Program-made: the position numbers and the translations under genes | Origin: CAYMST01 sp964393115 | Lineage (GTDB): Bacteria; Bacteroidota; Bacteroidia; Cytophagales; Cyclobacteriaceae | Direction of reading: 5' to 3' | Length of the DNA stretch: 24,413 nucleotides | Assembly: GCA_964393115.1 (NCBI GenBank) | Contig: CAYMST010000042.1 | Span: 1 to 24,413, forward strand | The notes under the pieces: generated by a model | Database searches by the model: none | The model's input: the letters and a program-made list of their open reading frames with translations, nothing else | Told to the model about the DNA's origin: nothing | Part shown: positions 1-9,700 of the stretch, in pieces | Layout of the letters: every line of letters begins with the position of its first letter | Position numbering within the stretch: the stretch's first letter is position 1

Positions 1-1497
1 GAGGATATACATCCTTCAACGGCCAACTATGAAATGCTGTTGAATCCACCTTCCAAACAGCTTGGAAACATGTATGTGGGTAATTTCTTACGCGCTGATC
101 TCTATATGAGTGACCATAGTACTTACAGAGTAAGGGCTGACTTGAACGTTGCTCAACAATCTACGGTATATGACTTTACTTCGGCTGAAATGTCGGGGAT
201 TTGGAATAATGCATATAGCGCGATTAATCTAGCAAACAATGTCTTAAAAGAAGTACGAGAAAATGAATCGGAAATTTCAGATGGGTTTTATATTCAAAAT
301 CGCGGAAGGTTTATTATTGAGGCTTTATATGCAAGAGCACTGGCTTATTTTACCTTAGTAAGGGCATATGGTCATCAACCTTCGACATCTACCATAAACA
401 CTCCTGGAGTAGTACTTAACATCGAGCCGACTACTCAAGACGATGTTGTTCAAAAACAAACAAGGGCTACAGTTGGAGAAGTTTATGCGCAAATCGAATC
501 AGATCTGATTGAAGCAAAGGATATTTTAAGAAGTACTGCGACTTCTTTGGACACACTGTCCTTCGGTAGAATTCAAGAGGTCAGGGTAGACAAAATCCTG
601 AGTCCTAGATATATTCCGGCTTTGTTGGCAACAGTTTATTTTCAACAAAATAAATTTGATGAGGCTATTAGAGAAATCGAAGGGTTGATTGGCGCTGATG
701 GCGGACAAATAGATGGCACTGTTGACTGGTCTGCTACTACTGATGGTGCATTATCGGTACCTGTAGGTGGCGGTGCTAATTTTACAAATAATTCCATACC
801 ATCTAAGTTAGGTTTCATCATTAATGTTGAAGGGGTATCATTTGCTAACAATATCGTTATGATGTTAAATCCAGAAGATCCTGAGTTAACATTAGACACA
901 GTGCTGGTTGAGCTTTTTAACCCAGATCAAAGTAACGATTCAAGAATTGCGCCTAGAAACCTCGGTGTTATTGAAGGTGAGTTAAACTTCATAAAAGAAA
1001 CTTCAGAGCTAGTTGGTGATTTTTTTGTAGGGTCAAAGTTTAATTTAGAAAACGAGTTTATCAGATTCCCAATTGTAAGACTAACTGAGTTGATTCTTAT
1101 GAGAGCTGAAATTAATGCTTTTAGAGGTTTTGCAACAGATGTGGAAGCTGACCTTAACCTCATTTATTCTAGAGTGGGTAGAGATCCAGTATCTAATGGT
1201 TTAAGTAATGATGAGCTATTAGTGGAAGTTTTACAGGAAAAGGCAAGACAGTTCTACGGAGAGGGGAAGCGCTACTTCGATTGGAAACGAATGGGTGCAT
1301 TTAATCAAGAGGGTACTCCTGGTACTGGATTCGTGCTTACAGCGTATCCTGAGGAGCCGGTTTATGGCTACACGAGATATATAAGAAGTCCAACTTCCGG
1401 AGTAGGTAGTGACATTCTGGTTACATGGGATGCATCATTTAGTAGATTACTAATCCCTCAAAACGAAGTAATACAGGCTGGAATAGAACAAAACTAA
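1..1497 (+). CDS. susD: SusD/RagB-family outer-membrane glycan-binding lipoprotein (5' end cut off)
   Basis: The reading frame is open from base 1, so the gene begins before the window; 498 residues are visible and the signal peptide and lipobox are missing. SusD proteins are surface lipoproteins that sit on a SusC TonB-dependent porin and capture oligosaccharides or other ligands for import. The C-terminal SusD/RagB domain is clear: a stretch giving LTELILMRAEINAFRG, then the family-typical KARQFYGEGKRYFDWKRMG segment where most members have an E-x-R-x-E-F-x-G-x-R-W-x-D-L-x-R pattern. A TPR-like helix (LLATVYFQQNKFDEAIREIE) lies near the middle. The stop is 14 bases before the next ORF, suggesting one operon. 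The susC partner should lie immediately left of the window. The ligand cannot be read from the sequence. Confidence 0.93.
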   Translation, partial: EDIHPSTANYEMLLNPPSKQLGNMYVGNFLRADLYMSDHSTYRVRADLNVAQQSTVYDFTSAEMSGIWNNAYSAINLANNVLKEVRENESEISDGFYIQNRGRFIIEALYARALAYFTLVRAYGHQPSTSTINTPGVVLNIEPTTQDDVVQKQTRATVGEVYAQIESDLIEAKDILRSTATSLDTLSFGRIQEVRVDKILSPRYIPALLATVYFQQNKFDEAIREIEGLIGADGGQIDGTVDWSATTDGALSVPVGGGANFTNNSIPSKLGFIINVEGVSFANNIVMMLNPEDPELTLDTVLVELFNPDQSNDSRIAPRNLGVIEGELNFIKETSELVGDFFVGSKFNLENEFIRFPIVRLTELILMRAEINAFRGFATDVEADLNLIYSRVGRDPVSNGLSNDELLVEVLQEKARQFYGEGKRYFDWKRMGAFNQEGTPGTGFVLTAYPEEPVYGYTRYIRSPTSGVGSDILVTWDASFSRLLIPQNEVIQAGIEQN

Positions 1498-1511
1498 ACA
1501 GATAATAAATT

Positions 1512-2957
1512 ATGGTCCGTGTTGGTGAAGCATACGATGCGGACCTCATATCACCTAAAACAATGCAGGAAAAAACACTAAAGGAGAAACTCGATTCTAT
1601 AGACGAGTACGAAAGAGAGCCGGTACCAAAAGACAAGGTAAAAGGTTTTAAGAGCTTTGTAGGAATGGTTGCTGGTGAGCACATTGCGGGTACTGAGTTC
1701 GTAATTGGCCCACTTTTCGTATTACACGGTGCTGGTTATAAGGATATCTTCCTAGGATTATTAGTAGGAAACCTTTTGGCCACATTAAGTTGGACATTGA
1801 TTTGTGCACCGGCGGCTGTTAAGACTCGAACGACTATATTCTATCAATTAGAAAGAATATGTGGAACAAACTTGGTAAACATTTATAATGTTATCAATGC
1901 GATTCTCTTTTGCGTTGGTGCAGCATCCATGATTGCTGTTTCCGCTACTGCCATTGGTTTATTATTTGACTTTCCGATGCCTGGTATGCAGGACTTCTTA
2001 CCTACTGGTATAGGTTGGGTCTTAACGGTATTTGCCGTAGGTTCTGTAATAGCTGCTGTGGCGACGTTTGGTTATGACCAGGTGTCGAATTTTGCCAATA
2101 TTTTTGCCCCTTGGATGCCTTTGGTTTTCTTGGCGGCAGCAATTTCTGTATTGCCGGAATTAGGTGTTTCAACCTGGTCAGAATTCTGGGTTGCAGCTGA
2201 CGAGAAAATATGGACAGGTATTGCGAAAGAAGGAAAAACCAAATTTGGCTTCTGGCATATCATGTTCTTTTCATGGTTATGTAATACATCTATGCACATT
2301 GGTATGGGTGATATGAGTATTTACAGGTATGCGAAAAAGGCACACTACGGATTAGCTTCTGCCGCTGGAATGTTTATTGGCCACTATATGGCTTGGATAG
2401 CATCTGGTATATTGTGTGCTGTTATTCTCCTTCAGGGTGAGGATAATCCGTCTCCTGGTCAAATAGCGTTTTATAGTGCTGGATTGGCAGGTGCTATTTG
2501 TGTGGTGATCGCTGGCTGGACCACCTCAAACCCTACTATATACAGAGCAGGGTTAGCGGTTCAGGCTATGTTTCCAAATGTAAAGCGTTGGAAGATAACA
2601 TTGGTTATTGGGGCTATATCGACTTGTTTGGCTTGTTTTCCAGGCGTGATCTCTTACTTAGGTGAGATCTTAGGATATTTTGCATTAGTGGCGGCTCCTG
2701 TAGGAGCAGTTGTTCTCATAGATATCTATTTATTACCAAAGCTTGGTCTTCAGGATAACTACTCAGAAAGAAATGGCAATGTGGTGAATTGGGCAGTAGC
2801 CTTGACATGGGTATTATCTATCGGGGCTTGTGTGGCGATTTTGTTCATAACAGAAGCAGATTTCGCGTTTTTCATGGCTCTTCCAGGTTGGTTCATAGGT
2901 GCAGTTCTCTACATATTATTCAGTAAAGTTTTTCAATCTAAGTCATCGAAATCATGA
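1512..2957 (+). CDS. NCS1-family purine/cytosine permease-like transporter
   Basis: A 481-residue polytopic inner-membrane protein with about twelve hydrophobic segments. It starts with a soluble N-terminus followed by FVGMVAGEHIAGTEFVIGP, which resembles the first helix of nucleobase:cation symporter-1 proteins (CodB/PucI type). These carry cytosine, purines, allantoin, hydantoins or related compounds with Na+ or H+. The length fits the family. An in-frame ATG at 1563 (MQEKTLKEKLDSIDEYE) is an equally plausible start, because the first 17 residues look non-conserved and no ribosome binding site favours either. The gene follows susD closely and its TGA overlaps the ATG of a small membrane protein (ATGA), so both are probably translationally coupled. 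Substrate is unknown; the neighbouring ADP-ribosylglycohydrolase-fold gene would fit a nucleoside- or base-like compound, which is inference. Confidence 0.82.
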   Translation: MVRVGEAYDADLISPKTMQEKTLKEKLDSIDEYEREPVPKDKVKGFKSFVGMVAGEHIAGTEFVIGPLFVLHGAGYKDIFLGLLVGNLLATLSWTLICAPAAVKTRTTIFYQLERICGTNLVNIYNVINAILFCVGAASMIAVSATAIGLLFDFPMPGMQDFLPTGIGWVLTVFAVGSVIAAVATFGYDQVSNFANIFAPWMPLVFLAAAISVLPELGVSTWSEFWVAADEKIWTGIAKEGKTKFGFWHIMFFSWLCNTSMHIGMGDMSIYRYAKKAHYGLASAAGMFIGHYMAWIASGILCAVILLQGEDNPSPGQIAFYSAGLAGAICVVIAGWTTSNPTIYRAGLAVQAMFPNVKRWKITLVIGAISTCLACFPGVISYLGEILGYFALVAAPVGAVVLIDIYLLPKLGLQDNYSERNGNVVNWAVALTWVLSIGACVAILFITEADFAFFMALPGWFIGAVLYILFSKVFQSKSSKS

Positions 2958-3130
2958 GTAAGGCATTAAAGTTTATTTCATTTGTTGGTTTAATATTGAC
3001 CGTTGCACCTTCTTTCTTTGTGCTTTTTGGAAAGGTAGAGTTTGAAATGCATAAGGAACTTATGCTTACCGGTACAGTATTTTGGATGCTGACAGCTCCA
3101 TTTTGGATGAATGAAAAACATATCGTTTAG
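2954..3130 (+). CDS. 58-residue two-helix membrane protein coupled to the permease
   Basis: The ATG overlaps the permease stop codon in an ATGA junction, the classic arrangement for translational coupling. The frame runs 58 codons to a TAG. The product has two hydrophobic segments, roughly residues 6-26 (FISFVGLILTVAPSFFVLF) and 36-53 (ELMLTGTVFWMLTAPFWM), joined by a short charged loop (GKVEFEMHKE). It ends in a short charged tail (NEKHIV). The shape suggests a helical hairpin in the inner membrane, possibly an accessory subunit of the permease. I do not recognise the family. Support comes from the stop/start overlap, the membrane-like composition and a frame that fills the gap almost to the next gene; the small size leaves real doubt. 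Confidence 0.68.
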   Translation: MSKALKFISFVGLILTVAPSFFVLFGKVEFEMHKELMLTGTVFWMLTAPFWMNEKHIV

Positions 3131-3178
3131 GTAGTTTTACATTTCGACTTCTAAATAATATTTAATTCGATATATAAT

Positions 3179-5101
3179 ATGAGGGTTCTGACATACGAGC
3201 AGTACAAGGACAAGGTATGGGGTGGTTGGATAGGCAAGTGTGCCGGAGGTATACTTGGAGCTCCAATTGAAGGAGTGAAAAGATTCAACAATATCCAGTT
3301 ATCAGAAAAACTTTTCGAAACCAATTTTCCAAATGACGATCTTGACTTACAGATCCTTTGGTTGGATATGGTTAAAAAGAAAGGACCTCAAGTTCGAGAA
3401 TCTGATTTTGCTGAGCACTGGTTAAATCATTGTGATTTTCCTTGGTCCGAATATGGCGTTGCATTTAGAAACCTAAGATTGGGAGTATTTGGACCTGCTA
3501 GTGGTTATCATAATAACTGGTTCTGGCAAGAAGGCATGGGTTGCCCAATACGAAGTGAAATATGGGGTATGCTTTGTCCAGGTATGATGGAAGAAGCTGC
3601 GCGATATGCTGAAATGGACGCTACTGTTGATCATGATTTATTCAGTGTTGATGCAGAAAAGTTTTTATCAGCTATAGCAGCAGAAGCGTTTTTCGATTCG
3701 AATATCGAGAGCTTATTGAGAAAAGGACAAGCTATGTTTGCTCCTAACTCTAAGATCTACCAGATGGTAGATATAGTCATGGAATGGAGTGCAAAACACG
3801 ACATGAAATTGGCTATGCACAAGATAAAAAGTAAATATGGAGACGCAGACTTTACTGCTGCTCCTATGAACATAGCTTTTACATTGTTGACCTTGTTAAA
3901 GTCAAATAATGAGTTTTCTTACATTATGCCAGCCTTGCACATGGGGCATGATTCTGATTGTATTGTGGCTACAGCAGCAGCACTACTAGGAATTATCAAC
4001 GGGTATAGTGGAATCGATAAGCAATGGAAAGAGTTAGTAGGCAATGAAGTATTGGTGAGCGCAGAGCTTACAGGCTTTGAGCATACGAATACCATTTCAG
4101 GACTTACCGATGAGACGTGCGAGGTAGGTATTGCTTTTGTAGAGCATTTGTCTTCAGGTCAGGTAGCACTTACCGAAGTACCAGCGACTAACTTCAACTT
4201 TGCCACAAAACCATTACATGTCAATGCTTTTATTGCAAAGGAATATTCAGTTGAAGGATTAAGAGACTGGCAAGAACTAACTGTAGAGGTAGAGTCTTTT
4301 GATTACGAAGGAAAGGCCCAGTTGACATTAAACTCTGAGCTGATAGAGTTTGAGTCCAATCAATTTACGGTTGATTTAAGTTTGGAATCATCTTTGGTAG
4401 CCGGTGTTCGTTACAGACTAAAAGGTGACATTGCAGACCTCTCGACACAAAAAATCTCTTATCAAGTAACAGTAGACTTTGCTGGTAAGCAAGAAACAAT
4501 AGAAAGAGGGCTTCCTTATTATGGACAATGGTTGCTTGCCGGTCCGTTTATAGAAGACGATCCCGATATTGCCCCATTAAGAAAGGATTATCCTGATCAT
4601 GGACTGACGACGATGCCGTCATGGAAGTACATGAATACCGATAAGTTAAATCGAGAAAAAGAATTCGTGAACAGAGCTCAGCTTGCTGATGTGGTGAGTA
4701 ATAATTCACTCGAGGAACAAGAATTTCTAGCTCAGTATATCTATCCGGACAAGCATAAAGTAGATCTTACTAAATATTACGAGGGTCGTGGTCAGAAAAC
4801 AGTTTATTTGTACTCACAAGTAGAAGCAGAATCTGAGATCAATAAATGGCTCATTTTAGGATGTTCTGCTTATGCCCGTGTTTGGTTAAACGGTGATTTG
4901 GTTATAAATCAGTCAGAAATAGAACGATGCTGGCCGGAACAAAACACCGTAGAAGTATCATTTAATAAGGGGAAAAACGATATACTAATTCGGTTGGATT
5001 TACCAACTGATGAGTATGCGTTTGAGTTTGCCATCAAGGAACACCCAGGTAAGCATCCTCATCAGTGTCAGTGGGATGTGGAGTTAGTTCCATCACTATA
5101 A
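3179..5101 (+). CDS. ADP-ribosylglycohydrolase-fold enzyme fused to a C-terminal beta-sandwich
   Basis: A 640-residue protein without an obvious signal peptide. Residues 1 to about 320 form an ADP-ribosylglycohydrolase (DraG/ARH) domain. The N-terminal glycine motif (GKCAGGILGAPIEG, about 19-32) is present. A first acidic metal motif NDDLDLQ (52-58) stands where DraG has T-D-D-T. The second metal motif GHDSDCIVATAAALLG (256-271) matches the family's G-D-T-D-T-x-A pattern. ARH enzymes are Mg/Mn hydrolases that break N- or O-glycosidic bonds to ADP-ribose or related ribosides. Residues about 340-640 have no catalytic motif that I recognise. They contain beta-rich segments, with ARVWLNGDLV resembling jelly-roll modules of glycosidases. 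The ATG at 3179 follows a 48-base gap, and a terminator lies just after the gene. The real substrate is unknown; a nucleoside-like or N-glycosidic sugar compound is inferred from the adjacent permease. Confidence 0.82.
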   Translation: MRVLTYEQYKDKVWGGWIGKCAGGILGAPIEGVKRFNNIQLSEKLFETNFPNDDLDLQILWLDMVKKKGPQVRESDFAEHWLNHCDFPWSEYGVAFRNLRLGVFGPASGYHNNWFWQEGMGCPIRSEIWGMLCPGMMEEAARYAEMDATVDHDLFSVDAEKFLSAIAAEAFFDSNIESLLRKGQAMFAPNSKIYQMVDIVMEWSAKHDMKLAMHKIKSKYGDADFTAAPMNIAFTLLTLLKSNNEFSYIMPALHMGHDSDCIVATAAALLGIINGYSGIDKQWKELVGNEVLVSAELTGFEHTNTISGLTDETCEVGIAFVEHLSSGQVALTEVPATNFNFATKPLHVNAFIAKEYSVEGLRDWQELTVEVESFDYEGKAQLTLNSELIEFESNQFTVDLSLESSLVAGVRYRLKGDIADLSTQKISYQVTVDFAGKQETIERGLPYYGQWLLAGPFIEDDPDIAPLRKDYPDHGLTTMPSWKYMNTDKLNREKEFVNRAQLADVVSNNSLEEQEFLAQYIYPDKHKVDLTKYYEGRGQKTVYLYSQVEAESEINKWLILGCSAYARVWLNGDLVINQSEIERCWPEQNTVEVSFNKGKNDILIRLDLPTDEYAFEFAIKEHPGKHPHQCQWDVELVPSL

Positions 5102-5123
5102 TCGAAATAAAAACTGAATATAT

Positions 5124-5158
5124 AAGCGCAGATCATTTAAAATGATTTGCGCTTTTTT
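5124..5158 (+). terminator. Intrinsic terminator after the ADP-ribosylglycohydrolase gene
   Basis: The arm AAGCGCA-g-ATCATT pairs with AATGAT-t-TGCGCTT, with one G-T wobble and a loop of 3-5 bases. It is followed by a T run through 5158. It lies 23 bases after the stop at 5101, and it separates the susD/permease/ARH unit from the sulfatase unit. Confidence 0.85.
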
Positions 5159-5191
5159 GTATGTGCTTCACCATCTTTAAAAATATATTTG
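5156..5191 (+). promoter_or_regulatory. Possible Bacteroidota-type promoter for the sulfatase unit
   Basis: TATATTTG at 5184-5191 matches the Bacteroidota -7 consensus TAnnTTTG exactly. A TTTG at 5156-5159 could be the -33 element, but the 24-base spacing is slightly longer than usual. The predicted start would leave a leader of roughly 25 bases before the ATG at 5225. The element lies just after the terminator, which fits a new transcription unit. This is motif matching only. Confidence 0.4.
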
Positions 5192-5224
5192 CACAAGCAG
5201 TCAATTATTTTATCACCTTTACCA

Positions 5225-6751
5225 ATGCAAAGAACGCTTTACTTTCTAGCTGTACTTTTAGTCACTCTTACAGTCATTATTTCTTGTCAACCTGGTAAAT
5301 CCAACGTTGATCATGTAATAAAGAAGCCGAATGTAATTGTTCTTTTGGCTGACGATTTGGGCTACGGAGACCTTACTTGCTACAATAAACATGCAAAGTT
5401 GAGTACGCCAAACATCGATCAGCTTGCAGATAATGGATTACTTTTTACAGATGCACACGCTAACGCCTCCGTTTGTACCCCCACTCGATATGGATTGCTT
5501 ACAGGAAGATATTGTTTTCGAACAAGATTGAAGAAAAGTGTGCTTACGGGATATTCAGATCCCTTGATCTCTGAGTCTAGAAGTACGTTGGCTTCAATGT
5601 ATAAAAAGATAGGCTATCAAACGGCGTGTATAGGGAAATGGCATCTGGGTCTAGGGTGGACTAAAGCGGATACCACTGAGGAACTAATCACTGGAGGTGA
5701 GTGGAACCCGACTGATATCAACATAGATTTTAAAAAGGAACTTTGGAATACTCCAAACAATTATGGGTTCGATTACTCGTACATCATTGGAGGATCACTA
5801 GATATGCCTCCTTATTGTTATGTGGAGAACAGAAAGGTTGTTGGTGAAATAGACACCGAGCTTTATCAACAAGAAGAAGAAAGGGGTATTTTCTGGAGAA
5901 AGGGCCCAGGAAATAGTTCTTTTGAGATGTCCAAGGCATTGCCAACATTTGTAGCGAAATCATTGGATTACATAGCAAAACGGGACAAGGAGAAACCATT
6001 TTTCATGTATTTGCCACTACCAACTCCACATACACCATGGGTTCCCAATGAGAAATTTGAAAATACGTCTGGAGCCGGAAACTATGGAGATTTCATTCAG
6101 CAATTTGATAGTCATGTTGGGGAATTGGTGGCTACATTAAAAAACGAAGGTATTTTGGATAATACCATACTCGTCATTACCAGTGATAATGGAGCTGCTT
6201 GGAAATCTTCGGATTTAGAGCAATGGGGACATAATGCCAATTATTATTGGAAGGGACAAAAAGCAGATATTTGGGAAGGTGGTCATAGAATTCCATTTGT
6301 AGTGCATTGGCCAGAGACGATTAAGGAGCCGAAAGTAACGCACCAGTTATTGAGCCTGACAGATTTATACGCGACTTTGGCACAGATTAGTGGAATATCC
6401 GTTGGTGATGATGAGGCCGAGGATAGTTATGACCTGTCCAGCGTTTTATACGGAATTAAAGGAGACACCACACTTCGAGATCATATCATCCACCACTCAG
6501 GAAGTGGTATGTTCGGGATTAGATACAATAATTGGAAGTACATCGATGATTTGGGGTCGGGCGGCTTTACCAGCCCTCAAGAGGTAGAAATAGATAGCAC
6601 GCGAAAGACGATCATTCAAGCTCAGCTCTTTGACTTCAAAGTCGATAGTCTTGAGCATTTCAATGTCGTGAATGAATTTCCAAATGAAGTAAAAATACTA
6701 AAAGAGAAACTTTTGGAGTTGGCCATTGATAACCCTTCTTCAAAGCATTAA
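5225..6751 (+). CDS. Type I formylglycine-dependent sulfatase, lipoprotein
   Basis: Sulfatases remove sulfate esters, here probably from carbohydrates outside or at the cell surface. I chose the ATG at 5225 (508 residues). The longer frame opening at 5147 would start inside a terminator hairpin, whereas 5225 gives a clean lipoprotein signal peptide (hydrophobic run ending VIISC, lipid Cys about 21). Family S1 features are present: metal-binding LLADDLGYGD with the Asp pair at about 43-44, and the maturation motif CTPTR at about 84-88, whose Cys becomes formylglycine. GKWHLG and the second metal-site motif TSDNG are also present. The Cys-type motif needs an anaerobic-independent formylglycine-generating enzyme or an anSME encoded elsewhere. 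It is the first gene of a three-gene lipoprotein run. The glycan substrate cannot be assigned from sequence reading alone. Confidence 0.93.
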   Translation: MQRTLYFLAVLLVTLTVIISCQPGKSNVDHVIKKPNVIVLLADDLGYGDLTCYNKHAKLSTPNIDQLADNGLLFTDAHANASVCTPTRYGLLTGRYCFRTRLKKSVLTGYSDPLISESRSTLASMYKKIGYQTACIGKWHLGLGWTKADTTEELITGGEWNPTDINIDFKKELWNTPNNYGFDYSYIIGGSLDMPPYCYVENRKVVGEIDTELYQQEEERGIFWRKGPGNSSFEMSKALPTFVAKSLDYIAKRDKEKPFFMYLPLPTPHTPWVPNEKFENTSGAGNYGDFIQQFDSHVGELVATLKNEGILDNTILVITSDNGAAWKSSDLEQWGHNANYYWKGQKADIWEGGHRIPFVVHWPETIKEPKVTHQLLSLTDLYATLAQISGISVGDDEAEDSYDLSSVLYGIKGDTTLRDHIIHHSGSGMFGIRYNNWKYIDDLGSGGFTSPQEVEIDSTRKTIIQAQLFDFKVDSLEHFNVVNEFPNEVKILKEKLLELAIDNPSSKH

Positions 6752-6768
6752 TTTCTAAAGACTTAGTG

Positions 6769-9700
6769 ATGACAAATAGCTACCTAAATTTGATCAAACC
6801 AACGCTGATTTTGCTTTGTCTGGCAGTTGTCATGTCTTGCCAACAGCAAGAAACTAAGACGTCTCGTTTTAAACGACTATCCTCACAGACAACCGGAATT
6901 GATTTTAACAATAAAATCGTAGAATCTGATTCCTTTAACATCACAGAGTACATATACATCTACAACGGTGCCGGTGTGGGAGTAATTGATGTTAATAATG
7001 ATGGTCTTCAAGACTTATACTTTGCGGGAAATCAAGTAGACGGAAAGCTTTATCTTAATAAAGGGGAGATGTTATTTGAGGATATAACTGCTTCATCTCA
7101 TGTTATCAACGACAGATGGGTTATAGGTGTATCAGTAGTTGATATCAATGCCGATGGATGGGATGACTTATATCTTTCGACCTCTAACTTTTTTGGACCT
7201 AAAAAGGCTGGCAACCTGCTTTACATCAACAACAAGGACAATACGTTTAGAGAAGTGTCCATCGAATATGGTTTAGCGGATTCAAGTTTTACTACACAAA
7301 CGGCATTTTTTGATTACGACAATGATGGAGACCTAGATGCTTTCCTATTGTGTAATGGTGTAGAAAAATTCGAACATAACACCTTACGTCCAAAGAAGCA
7401 TGATGGGTCTGGGGTAAGCAATGACCGACTTTATAGAAATAATGGAGACAATACCTTTACCGACGTCACTCATGAAGCACAAATACTGACGGAAGGCTAT
7501 GGTTTAGGGATTGCCATTACGGACTTTAACATGGACGGTTGGCTTGACATTTACTGTTCAAATGACTTTATCACCAACGATCTCATTTGGATCAATAATC
7601 AAGATGGTACTTTCTCGAATCAAGTAGATACCTATTTCAAACATCAGACCTATAACGCGATGGGCAATGACATCGCGGATTTTAACAATGATCTTCTGGC
7701 AGATGTAGTAGCTGTGGATATGCTTCCAGCTACTCATAAAGGGCAGAAGAAGATGATGGGTAAAATGAATTATGATAAATTTCAAATGATGCTGGGAATG
7801 GATTATACTCCACAGCAAGTTAGAAATACATTGCAGCTCAATAACGGCGACGGGAGTTACAGTGAGATTGGTTTCCTATCGGATATGTACAAAACCGATT
7901 GGTCGTGGTCTCCACTAATAGTGGATGTTGATAATGATGGTTACAAAGAACTATTCATTTCCAATGGATATCCGAAAAATATAATAGACAAGGATTATAT
8001 CACATACAATGCCTTGAGTTCCTACTTTGGTACCACAGAGGTCAAAGAAAAAAATGCTAATGAGAACCTAAACAAGCTAAAAGGATTAAAGCTAAAGAAC
8101 TATTTGTTTGAAAACGGTGGAGAATTAGTGTTTGAAGATGCATCTGAACAACTCGGTGATAATCCGGAGTCTTTCTCGTACGGAGCGGTACACGTTGATT
8201 TGGATAATGATGGAGATTTAGATTTTGTAACAAATAACATTAATGATGCGGCATTTGTATATGAAAATAACTCTACAAAAACGAACTTCATAAGACTGGC
8301 ATTAAAGGATGAGCAAGGGCGAAAAATATACAATGGCGCAGAAATAACGGTCTATCATCAAGGACATCGTCAACTTTATAGTTATTCTATATACCGAGGC
8401 TATGCCTCTTCTGTTGAGCCGTATGTTCACTTTGGCCTCGGAAACTCCACGGCAATTGATAGTTTGAAAATAGTATGGGCGGATCGTTCCATACAATGGG
8501 TGAAGGATTTGTCGATAAATCAACTAAACGAGGTAAAAAAGACATCCATCTTTCAGGAGGAAAAGCCAAGCGTGAGAACCACTTTGTTAGCGACGGCTGA
8601 CCTAATAGAATATGAACATGAGGAAAACTATTTTGACGAGTTTAAATATAACCCTCTGATGAGTAGAATGTACAGTATGGAAGGTCCTGGTGTTACGGTA
8701 GGAGATCTAAATAGTGATGGAATAGAGGATATATTGGTTCCTGGTGGGGCGCAAAAGCCGACGTCTGTTTTTTGGGGATCTAAAGGTGGTTCTTTCAAAG
8801 AAGACCATCCTTTTGATAAGCAATTTGATAAAATGGAGGATCTTGGACTATTGGTCTTTGATGTTGATAATGATGGAGACCTTGATGTCTATGCATCTGC
8901 AGGTAGCTCGGAATTTATGGGAGCTAAGAAAAATCAATTGAATAGACTATACCTAAACGATGGCAAAGGCAACTTTGAGGTGAAGGTAGAAGAAGAAGGA
9001 GCAAATACATCAGTCGTCAGAGGTGCTGATATTGATGCGGATGGAGATATAGATTTGTTTGTAGGAGGTTCTATCATTCCAAACAGATACCCTGAGGTTT
9101 ATGAATCATATGTTCTAATTAATGAATCAGGAAAATTAATCAAAGGAGATAATCAATGGTTATCGGAGATTAAGGATCTTGGAATAGTAAATGATGCCCT
9201 ATTTACAGATTTTGATAATAACGGCGTTATGGACTTGGTCGTAACTTCCGAGTGGGAGGAAATTCAGTTTTTGAAAAACGAAGGTTCCAAATTTGTGAAT
9301 TGGACATCAAAAGCTGGATTAGCTGGCATATCAGGTTTATGGAGAGGCATACAAGGAGCGGATTTTGACAAGGATGGAGATACTGACTATATAGTCGGAA
9401 ACCATGGTTTAAATAGTAAATATGTGGCGAGTAATGCGGAACCACTCACCATGTATGCTAGCGATTTTGATAGAAATGGGACTATTGATCCAATTATTTG
9501 TCACTACATAGACGGGGTGCAATTACCAGGTCATTCTCGAGATGCCATAATCGATCAAATGAATGCTTATCGTCCAAAACTGGATAGATATTCAGTTTAT
9601 GCACAGGCTAAGATGGACTGGCTACTTCCGGAAGAAAAGCGATCTAAGGGAATGATCAAAAGTGTAACCACATTAAAGAGTATTATTCTTGAAAATGATG

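Noticed and set aside
1439..1684. Minus-strand ORF across the susD/permease junction
   Set aside because: It overlaps two well-supported genes on the opposite strand and its Ser/Phe-rich product has no recognisable features.
5147..5224. Longer N-terminus for the sulfatase
   Set aside because: This start lies inside the terminator stem. The extra 26 residues are not signal-peptide-like, and the ATG at 5225 gives a proper lipoprotein signal.
8100..8569. Minus-strand ORFs inside the FG-GAP gene
   Set aside because: These are shadows of the repetitive Asp/Asn-rich coding strand. The main frame is continuous and has clear domains, while the antisense frames show none.
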